DNA of 64,000 bases from NCBI GenBank assembly GCA_012845835.1, contig JABAKD010000012.1, positions 2,823,570-2,887,569 on the forward strand. The letters are read 5' to 3'. Each line of letters begins with the position of its first letter. The first letter of the stretch is position 1. Below, piece after piece: positions 59,532 through 64,000 of this stretch. This DNA is from Undaria pinnatifida. Its lineage: Eukaryota; Sar; Phaeophyceae; Laminariales; Alariaceae. Below the pieces are notes generated by a model. That model had not been told where the DNA came from. It worked only from the letters and a program-made list of their open reading frames with translations, and searched no databases. The position numbers were made by a program, and so were the translations under genes.

Positions 59532-62500
59532 ACGTGGGAGGCGTTTGTCTGCGCGTCTCGCTCACGTCCTGCACATGTGGCTCCTCCGCGATGCTAAGGA
59601 TCTTAGCGAGGCCGTCGTCGAAATGCCGGAACAGCTCCGACGCTTCGACGGCCACCCCTCTCAGAAGGGAGTCCAAAGCCTTCGTGTGGAACCGCGGCTC
59701 CGGAGGCAGCGATTGACGGATGTAACTGTTCCGCGGTACGAGGCAGGACAACCAACGGTAACGATAACGACGACCAAAAAAAAAGTTGAGGTAACTTCTA
59801 ACCCACAATCAATCACGGTTTGTGACAGCCTTAATGTGGCCCCGCGGCTATAGGGGAGGCGATCGGCGGATGTAATTTCGCCGCGGTACGAGGCCCGGCG
59901 GCCAACGACAACTTCAACGACGACCAAAAATAATGTTAGGGTATAACGAGCGCAAATAGTCGCGATTTGTGACAGCCTTCGTGTAGAACCGTGGCTCCAT
60001 GGAAAGCGATCGGCGAATGTAAAATCCCGATGGTACGAGGCAGACCGGGTAACGCGAACAATCGCGACGGCCAAACAAATTTCAGGGTCATTGGCGGGTG
60101 TAACTGTCCCGCGGTGCGGTAGGGCCGTCCAAGGGCAACATCAGCGACGACCACAACAGTGTTAGGCCATTTGCCGCGCGCCAGGCGATTTGCGAACCGC
60201 CGCGGCCCAGCAGCAGCCGGCGCGAAAAGGCAGCACAATAACACGCCCCTATGAGAGCTCATCCTCCGGCAGCGTGCCAACATGAAGGAGCAAGCACAGG
60301 AAGCTCCGTCCCTCCCGAACGTCTGTCTAGTCCCTCCCGAACGTCTGTCTAGTCCGCGAAAACCCGACGTGCTCCGTCGCGGCATTGTAGGGATGCGACG
60401 GTCTATGGTTCCACTGACTACGGCCATGCATAATACGGTGATCATCCCCCCCCCCGTTTCCCCGTATCTCAACTCACACGTTGTATGGCTGGACCTCCTG
60501 ATACTCGAACCGCGCCAGTACTCTCCCACACCCGAACATGAGAACGTGGTCCTGCAGCAGCCGGTGCCCGCACCCCAATCCCGCCGCGCCCCTTGCCCTC
60601 ACGGAGCGGTTGTAGTACGTCACCTTCAAGTGGTTGGGCAGGCAGTAGGGCAGGGCAGGCGGTGGCGGCCGGGGTAGCATTGGCATGTGTGCGATGAAAC
60701 GTGACGGGAGCAGCAGACAATGAGCAGGGCAGAGGGAGGGGGGGGGGGGGGGGGGGCGTACTCATTTGTTGCTTGCCTTAGTAATTTGACCATTGACCAC
60801 GCATTCCTTTCGAGACGGAGCACCGTTCCTACTCCTTCTAGAGACACCTCCAACATTCGGGCTCATTACGATGTAAAAAAAACCATTTGCTTATCCTATC
60901 CCCGTGCTGTTTCGCCGTCTGCGGCCACCATCTATCTCCTAGGCTAGCGATCGTTTTTTCGCTACTCTCCAGTCTACCAAACTCTTCCATGTCACATACG
61001 TCTATTTTCCTTATCTCCTCCTCTAACGCATCGCGTTCCTCCTTGTATATTTCACATTCTCCTACTATGTGAGTCCTACTCTCTATTGTTGGGGGGAAGT
61101 GGGGGGGGAGTGTACTCAGTTTGTGCATGGCCGTAGTCGAATGACCATAAGACCCCCGCATCCCTACTATGCCGGGATGGAGCACGTCGGGTTGTCGCCA
61201 ACCAGGCAGACATTGCTTGCACCAAGCGCGAAGCGCCGTGCGGTGTTCGGCGAGCCGCATGAAGGGTGAACTGCATCCTTCCAAGAACCGTTCGTAAGAC
61301 GGACTTCGGCACCTTGTGTCTACTTTCTTGTTAATGGATGACGGCGCCCATGGGTTACTTGGGGTGTCTAGGTCAGGCGCAGGAGGGGGGGGGGGTCGGG
61401 ATTGACTTCGGAGGTGGCCACGGCCGCCGATAAGTCGGCAAAAAACGTAAGCACGATGTATCGACAGTCTACACTGCTCGCATACCAACGGCATACTCAT
61501 TTCATGTACAATCTCATTTCATGTACAATCGACGTATCGGGTTCATTCGTAAATATATCGATTCATCGATTGTTAAGCAAATACTTCGTATCGATGAATC
61601 GCAAATTTATCGATACGTCGAATGATCAATCGATCGATCGACTGACGCCCTCGTTCGCCCGCTCAATCGCTTGCCCGCTCGATCGCGCCCGTTCCCACCT
61701 CAAGAAACTTCCCGAGCGAGAACTTCCATGTGTCCTCAGACATGGGCACAAGCGGCGTCGTCAGCTGGCCGCATTTCTTGCACGCGCTCCACATGTAGAT
61801 TTTCTCGTCGAGGGTGTTGCCCCTCGCCAAAACAGCCGCCGCCGTCACGTCACCACCACCACTGGCGCCACCGCCACCTCCCGCTTCCAGTGCTAAGTCG
61901 CGAGCGAATGCAATGCAGGAAACGGTAAATACAAATAAGCGTTTGAAGCTTTTTTTTCAAAATGATGTGAAAACAGTTTTCAAAATCAGTTTTCGACATC
62001 AAGTGTCAAAATTAATTACCCCAATCAAGTTTCCAAACAATTTTTTCAACGTTCTTTTAGCAAGGCAGGTGGCAACTCCGACGTTCCCAAGGCGATAAGC
62101 TCCACATATCAACAGGGGTGTCTAAAACTACAGCATCGCCCCCTCTTCTCGACTCCTTCGTACCTCCCTCCGGTCACCCACGGCGCGAGAAAACCACCAA
62201 ACGTGACGCACTCACCCGGTGAAACCGACCCACCCATAACGCGCCTCCCTCTTTCCCCCGCCGAATAATACTTCCCTCTTCCGCTCCCACTCGCACTCCC
62301 ACCCGTCCAGACACGATCCCCCGCGCTGCTCCTAAGCCTTAGCCCTCCGCCGGTCAGAACACCGGGCCCTCCAAACACTGTAGCAGGGGCTTCGCTAACC
62401 TTCTCCCCCTCCCCAACACCACCTCCACCTGCGAAACCCCTCCACGGAGGGCTCTCCTTAGGGGACGGCCAACCACCCGTTAGGCTCGCCAAGTACCCTC

Positions 62501-63743
62501 CCACGCCGCGGCCGCGGCTGCTACCACCACCTCCACGGTAGTCGCTTCCAAGTGTTTCTTCTTCTTCACCTTCGCTGTCGGACGTCATGAGGTCGTCGTT
62601 CATTTCGGACCAGGAAGAGGTGTCCTCGTCGCTCGCACCCCCGCTGCTCCCTCCACTGGACTCCTCCGCGGCTGTACATAAAACATACACCAGGAATGAA
62701 GGAATTCACCGTTAATTTTCCTTAAATTATTAAACATAGCAGTTTCCGTGTTCGGGGAGGACAGCCACCATCTAAGCCATGAAATGGTCGTTAATTTCGG
62801 ACCAGGAGGAAAGTGCCTTCATCGCTCGCCCCACCGCTGCTCCCCTTTCCTGGATTCCTCCGCGATTGTATGCACCACGTAACATCACACGTTGCGGTCA
62901 TTTTCAGGTGGGAATCGGAAACTCAGCATCTTACCTCAGAGTTTATTAACCTGCAATTTATTAACTCCCATTTTCATGAGCGCGGTCGCATACTACTCAT
63001 GTAGCCGCGACACTCACCTGCAGATGTCAGAGCGGTGACAGAAAGGTTGAATCGTAGCCACCCCACGTTGACGGTAATTACCCTGCCGTCGTTGCTGACG
63101 AAATTCAACATCTGAGCACAATCTCTTAGTCAAAAATTGTTAACTCGGAATTGTATTAACTCGCAATTTGTCAACTATAACTTCCTTAACCTCCAGTGTC
63201 TTAGCTCCCAACTTCTCAAGAGTTGTAGCCGCAAAACTCACCCGCGGAGGCCAGGGCGGCGGTAGAAAGGCCGAAGCGCAGCCAGCCCAAACAGATATTA
63301 ACCCCGCCGTCGCTGTGGACGAACCTCAGCATCTTACCTCGCAATTTATTAAACTATATTTTCTTAACTGCTAGTTTCTTGAATCTCTATTTCTTAAATA
63401 TCAATTTTCCTAACATCGATTTCTTAAACCCCAACTCATCAACACCTTAACAGCTGGAAACCCGTTTTGCAGACAAAATTACTTGGAATTAGTATAGGGA
63501 GGGGTTTAAGGGCTCTAAAGTTAAGCGCCTTCACGCACCGCTCTAGCCGCGAAACTCACCCGCGGAGGCCAGGGCGACGGCGGAAAGGTCGAATCGCAGC
63601 CATCCCACCGTGATGTTAACCCTGCCATCGTTGTGGACGAAACTCAGCATGTGCTCGCGGGCGCTCCTCTTGCAGTTCACGTTCTGACACTTAAGGTTCG
63701 GGTTGAAGCAGTTGTCCACGAGGAACTGCCCCAGCGCTAGGTC
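39091..63743 (-). CDS. FAB1: FAB1/PIKfyve-type phosphatidylinositol-3-phosphate 5-kinase; 5' end outside window
   Basis: Twenty-two exons on the minus strand join in phase (8,247 nt, 2,748 codons plus stop), 5' to 3': 63743-63560, 62671-62216, 61892-61699, 60623-60478, 59725-59566, 59138-59016, 58639-56994, 56492-56219, 55795-55724, 54916-54835, 53415-51704, 51099-50780, 50438-50241, 49804-48499, 47695-47603, 47226-47129, 46580-46434, 45663-45543, 43093-42551, 41994-41926, 39823-39719, 39288-39091. The first exons carry the Cys-rich CCR region of Fab1/PIKfyve. The last ten give the PIP-kinase fold with [59 protein letters not shown] and [13 protein letters not shown]. Known family role: making PI(3,5)P2 on endolysosomal or vacuolar membranes. 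Any FYVE or chaperonin-like domain would lie beyond position 64000. Odd points are very long disordered linkers, a membrane-spanning exon, and one GC donor. Confidence 0.93.
39719..39823 (-). CDS. FAB1: FAB1 exon 21: NDTLFL and VDYS motif
   Basis: [20 protein letters not shown] then [15 protein letters not shown]. The family motif is M-D-Y-S-L-x-V-G; here Met is Val and Leu is Ile. Phase 0 at both ends; donor GTTAGT. Confidence 0.95.
41425..41570 (+). repeat. (CCCGA)n pentanucleotide array
   Basis: CGACCCGACCCGACCC with CCCTA and CCAGA variants. Lies in the FAB1 intron between exons 20 and 21 (39824-41925), which otherwise holds GATC-rich words (40070-40260) and a copy of the ACTTGGA repeat (40636-40690). 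Confidence 0.9.
41926..41994 (-). CDS. FAB1: FAB1 exon 20: LLDENFMEY
   Basis: Twenty-three codons ([20 protein letters not shown] then FGK), the L-L-D-x-N-F-x-E element after DLKGS. Acceptor TTGGCCAG, donor AAG|GTGACG, phase 0 at both ends. Confidence 0.95.
42551..43093 (-). CDS. FAB1: FAB1 exon 19: DLKGS motif plus Ala/Gly insertion
   Basis: [20 protein letters not shown] then [12 protein letters not shown], the catalytic D-L-K-G-S of all PIP kinases. It is followed by a 130-residue Ala/Gly-rich insertion ending VPKRVQ at GTGATT. The insertion sits where other Fab1 proteins have a short loop before LLDENF. Phase 0 at both ends. Confidence 0.95.
44640..45425 (+). repeat. CAGTCGAAAA hairpin clusters
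   Basis: CCAGTCGAAAA, loop CGGCCC, then TTTTCGACTGG at 44676-44703, and a denser cluster at 45238-45415 with several TTTTTCGACTG / CAGTCGAAAA pairs. All lie in the FAB1 intron 43094-45542. Confidence 0.85.
45543..45663 (-). CDS. FAB1: FAB1 exon 18: YFEFM ... GVYQI; GC donor
   Basis: [20 protein letters not shown] then [20 protein letters not shown], a typical PIP-kinase strand pair. No GT is near the end. The only break that keeps phase is CAG|GCGAGA, a GC-AG type intron, unless there is a base error. Confidence 0.92.
46180..46425 (+). repeat. (ACACCA)n array next to the exon 17 donor
   Basis: CACCAACACCAACACCAACA repeats ending 5-8 bp from the donor of FAB1 exon 17 (intron side). Confidence 0.9.
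46434..46580 (-). CDS. FAB1: FAB1 exon 17: glycine-rich GGKSG loop and ATP lysine
   Basis: [20 protein letters not shown] then [22 protein letters not shown]-x(6)-W-x-x-x-G-G-K-S-G-x-x-F is the nucleotide-binding loop, and the Lys of VVKFI is the likely ATP lysine. Phase 2 in, phase 2 out (CA|GTGAGT). A (TTGGTG)n tract begins right after the donor. Confidence 0.96.
47129..47226 (-). CDS. FAB1: FAB1 exon 16: AVRR plus acidic loop
   Basis: [20 protein letters not shown] then [12 protein letters not shown], continuing FRAVRR from exon 15. Acceptor CTTGCAG. Ends in phase 2 (GG) before GTATGT; the next exon's G completes Gly. Confidence 0.9.
47603..47695 (-). CDS. FAB1: FAB1 exon 15: HRFSD segment
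   Basis: [20 protein letters not shown] then [11 protein letters not shown], matching the H-x-x-x-x-F-x-D...G...F-x-x-x-x-x-x-A-x-x-F-x-x-L/V-R strand region of Fab1/PIKfyve kinases. Phase 0 at both ends. Confidence 0.93.
48499..49804 (-). CDS. FAB1: FAB1 exon 14: LSSHEYY and a long insertion in the kinase N-lobe
   Basis: Opens [18 protein letters not shown] (Fab1: A-L-S-S-x-E-Y). About 370 residues of Ala/Gly/Ser/Pro-rich sequence follow. It contains the conserved-looking [20 protein letters not shown] and [17 protein letters not shown], and ends [20 protein letters not shown] at GTTTGT. Phase 1 nt in, phase 0 out. Short (Q)n and (A)n tracts lie inside. Confidence 0.88.
50241..50438 (-). 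CDS. FAB1: FAB1 exon 13: entry to kinase domain
   Basis: Contains [20 protein letters not shown] and then [15 protein letters not shown], the V-x-D-x-x-P-[ST]-x-I-I-A-Y signature at the N-terminal edge of Fab1 kinase domains. The carried AG joins C of exon 14 to give Ser (IIAYSLSS). The acceptor at CCAG|TACATCC is one of two in-frame choices. Confidence 0.9.
50780..51099 (-). CDS. FAB1: FAB1 exon 12: Gly-rich linker before the kinase
   Basis: [20 protein letters not shown], a Gly-rich run, then [20 protein letters not shown], ending KGPKAKKQ. Phase 0 in, phase 2 out (TC|GTGAGT). Acceptor GCTGCAG. Confidence 0.8.
51704..53415 (-). CDS. FAB1: FAB1 exon 11: long Ser/Arg/Gly linker
   Basis: A 570-codon exon. 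It starts [20 protein letters not shown] (acidic helix), then [15 protein letters not shown], then long Ser/Arg/Gly/Pro-rich disorder ([20 protein letters not shown]), ending TPTMSQ before GTATGT. Phase 1 in, phase 0 out. The acceptor's pyrimidine tract is next to the poly(C) end of a LINE fragment. Confidence 0.83.
53423..53890 (-). mobile_element. LINE family B and family A 3' ends, head to tail
   Basis: In minus-strand order a family A tail (about 53890-53764) ends at the C run complementary to 53738-53763. A family B tail (about 53735-53455) follows directly and ends in C-rich sequence next to the acceptor of FAB1 exon 11. Shared blocks: GAGACGGAGCACCATTCCTA (A) and TGCTTGCACCAAGCGCGAAG (B). 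Confidence 0.8.
54835..54916 (-). CDS. FAB1: FAB1 exon 10: short helical exon
   Basis: [20 protein letters not shown] then GVIDKVE. Phase 0 in, phase 1 out at GAAG|GTGAGA; the carried G makes Glu with the AG that opens exon 11. Acceptor GTCTGCAG. Confidence 0.82.
55724..55795 (-). CDS. FAB1: FAB1 exon 9: short acidic exon
   Basis: Twenty-four codons ([20 protein letters not shown] then EVEQ), phase 0 at both ends, with good GTTGCAG and CAG|GTGAGG sites. No domain. Confidence 0.8.
56219..56492 (-). CDS. FAB1: FAB1 exon 8: membrane-spanning exon
   Basis: Begins [20 protein letters not shown] then [20 protein letters not shown], an unbroken hydrophobic stretch of about 42 residues. That is enough for two transmembrane helices with a tight turn. 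A basic segment ([16 protein letters not shown]) and a helix ending KAIQRLQQ follow. Phase 2 in and phase 0 out match both neighbours. Fab1 proteins known to me have no such segment at this place. Confidence 0.76.
56994..58639 (-). CDS. FAB1: FAB1 exon 7: very long low-complexity linker
   Basis: A 548-codon open exon. It starts [20 protein letters not shown] and ends [20 protein letters not shown] then WKATHWND. In between it is Ala/Gly/Ser/Pro-rich with runs of Ala. Phase 0 in, phase 2 out (CG, completed by A of the next exon). A 541-codon antisense open frame here is a composition shadow. Confidence 0.82.
59016..59138 (-). CDS. FAB1: FAB1 exon 6: helical segment
   Basis: Forty-one codons ([20 protein letters not shown], then [19 protein letters not shown]), a strongly amphipathic, coiled-coil-like helix. 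Acceptor CGTGTAG, donor ACG|GTAAGA, phase 0 at both ends. Confidence 0.82.
59385..59535 (+). repeat. (CAA)n/(CACCAA)n array next to the exon 5 donor
   Basis: ACAACAACAACAACAACAAC run ending about 30 bp from the donor of FAB1 exon 5. Confidence 0.9.
59566..59725 (-). CDS. FAB1: FAB1 exon 5: PPEP segment and helix
   Basis: [20 protein letters not shown], then [20 protein letters not shown]. The V-Y-x-x-x-x-L-P-P start continues the Fab1 pattern after exon 4. Donor GAC|GTGAGC is followed at once by a (CAA)n tract. The start of this exon with its acceptor is repeated upstream in the intron. Confidence 0.88.
59678..60135 (-). repeat. Three to four tandem copies of the start of FAB1 exon 5 with its acceptor
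   Basis: GTGTGGAACCGCGGCTCC (59682, exon), GTGGCCCCGCGGCTAT (59836) and GTAGAACCGTGGCTCC (59983) recur every 147-150 bp. Each is followed by GAT[TC]G[AG]CGGATGTAA and CCGCGGTACGAGGC or a variant. Only the first lies in the exon. Confidence 0.82.
60330..60462 (+). mobile_element. Short LINE family B 3' fragment
   Basis: CGCGAAAACCCGACGTGCTC, then GGGATGCGACGGTCTATGG and GACTACGGCCATGCATAATA, ending in a run of C at 60447-60455. The order matches 15030-15129. Confidence 0.62.
60478..60623 (-). CDS. FAB1: FAB1 exon 4: CGH motif
   Basis: [20 protein letters not shown], then [23 protein letters not shown]-x(4)-D-H and A-x-F-x-Y are conserved in Fab1/PIKfyve. Phase 0 in, phase 2 out at GT|GTGAGT; the carried GT makes the Val of PYNV with the next exon. 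Confidence 0.92.
60725..61375 (-). mobile_element. LINE family B tail followed by family A 3' region
   Basis: On the minus strand a family B tail (61375-61092) ends in C-rich sequence. It is joined to a family A segment (61090-60762) coding a [20 protein letters not shown]-type frame and the NVGGVS tail block, ending at the C run complementary to 60730-60760. Confidence 0.82.
61699..61892 (-). CDS. FAB1: FAB1 exon 3: W-x-x-C-x-x-C and GKFLE motif
   Basis: [20 protein letters not shown], then [16 protein letters not shown], a hallmark of Fab1/PIKfyve (C-x-x-C followed by S-x-x-T-W-K-x-S-x-G-K-F-L-E). Phase 1 in, phase 0 out. Confidence 0.93.
62216..62671 (-). CDS. FAB1: FAB1 exon 2: acidic/Ser/Gly linker
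   Basis: A 152-codon-length exon. It starts [20 protein letters not shown], then [20 protein letters not shown], then Gly/Arg/Ser-rich. Acceptor ATGTACAG, donor CCGG|GTGAGT. Phase 1 matches both neighbours. It is a disordered insertion inside the CCR region and is poorly conserved by nature. Confidence 0.8.
62779..62873 (-). pseudogene. Decayed copy of the start of FAB1 exon 2
   Basis: Minus strand GCGGAGGAATCCAGGAAAGG ... CCTGGTCCGAAATTAACGAC matches GCGGAGGAGTCCAGTGGAGG ... CCTGGTCCGAAATGAACGAC of the exon. The acceptor ACAG is lost (ACAATCG). Confidence 0.8.
63018..63332 (-). pseudogene. Two extra copies of the 3' half of FAB1 exon 1 with donors
   Basis: 63332-63242 reads [20 protein letters not shown] then [11 protein letters not shown]. 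63111-63018 reads [20 protein letters not shown] then [12 protein letters not shown]. The intact exon has [20 protein letters not shown] then [11 protein letters not shown]. Both copies stay open and keep the G|GTGAGT donor. The spacers share TTAACTCGCAATTT words. Confidence 0.88.
63455..63520 (+). repeat. ACTTGGAATTAGTAT dispersed repeat
   Basis: AACCCGTTTTGCAGACAAAA, TTACTTGGAATTAGTATAGG and GGAGGGGTT. Relatives at 40636-40690, 48030-48110, 16925-16985, 55100-55160 and, reversed, 2280-2330, 16860-16905 and 18160-18200. Non-coding family of unknown type. Confidence 0.7.
63560..63743 (-). CDS. FAB1: FAB1 exon 1 in window: Cys-rich CCR region
   Basis: [20 protein letters not shown], then [20 protein letters not shown]: the L-G-x-F-L, C-x(4)-C and H-x(4)-F-V-H pattern of Fab1/PIKfyve. 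Phase 0 in, phase 1 out (donor GCGG|GTGAGT). Its 3' half is present twice more, downstream in the intron. Confidence 0.92.
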
Positions 63744-64000
63744 CTGCAAGAAAGAGCGCGAGCGAGCGCGAGGATGTGTGCTTCAAGTCTTGCTCTTGGT
63801 AGACAAAATATAGCCTCGAAAGTCACCTCACGGGGTGTGTGCTATCTCGGGTGTACTTTCGCATGGGTAGCTGTCCTTCTATATCTCTCAGACAGCTGCC
63901 ACCCCCACCCCCTCCACAAAACGCCTCGCTTCTCACAAAAAATGAGTTCCACCAACAAACCTTTCGAAAAGCAAACAATAAAAGTCCCGGCCCAGTTCCC

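Overview
The window reads as nuclear DNA of a eukaryote, most likely a stramenopile of the brown-alga type. This is an inference from four things: very long, repeat-filled introns with GTGAG/GTAAG donors; Ala/Gly/Ser/Pro-rich coding exons; domain organisations familiar from oomycetes and heterokont algae; and abundant degenerate LINEs, satellites and C/G homopolymers. No bacterial-style operons, rRNA or tRNA genes, or CRISPR arrays are visible.

Two large intron-rich genes face each other (convergent). Gene 1 (+ strand, about 824-28878, open at its 5' end) encodes a DUF2183 / APP1-like HAD phosphatase core (exons 2021-7241; LSARP, GDNGQGD and IVFF signatures). A long tail follows that carries about six copies of a small repeat (pattern G-x-G-x-V-x(3)-R-x-x-D-G-x-Y-E-V-x-L-x-W). 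Four copies are split by a phase-0 intron at the same place, directly after Y-E/K. From exon 2021 to the TGA at 28878 all reading phases agree (1,575 codons plus stop).

Gene 2 (- strand, 63743 down to 39091, open at its 5' end) is a FAB1/PIKfyve-type phosphatidylinositol-3-phosphate 5-kinase. Twenty-two exons (2,748 codons plus stop) join in phase from the Cys-rich CCR region, through huge low-complexity linkers and an unexpected membrane-spanning exon, to a complete kinase domain (GGKSG, DLKGS, VDYS, IIDY). One intron appears to use a GC donor.

The 10-kb convergent intergenic region (28879-39090) holds minisatellites, a 105-bp TA-flanked MITE and a pogo/Tigger-like transposase remnant with a T-run frameshift. 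The introns hold an 84-bp satellite of about 31 copies, pentanucleotide arrays, LINE copies that end in poly(C), and a recurring oddity: tandem copies of exon edges together with their splice sites, in both genes. Both genes fit phosphoinositide/phosphatidate lipid signalling, but nothing shows that they work together.
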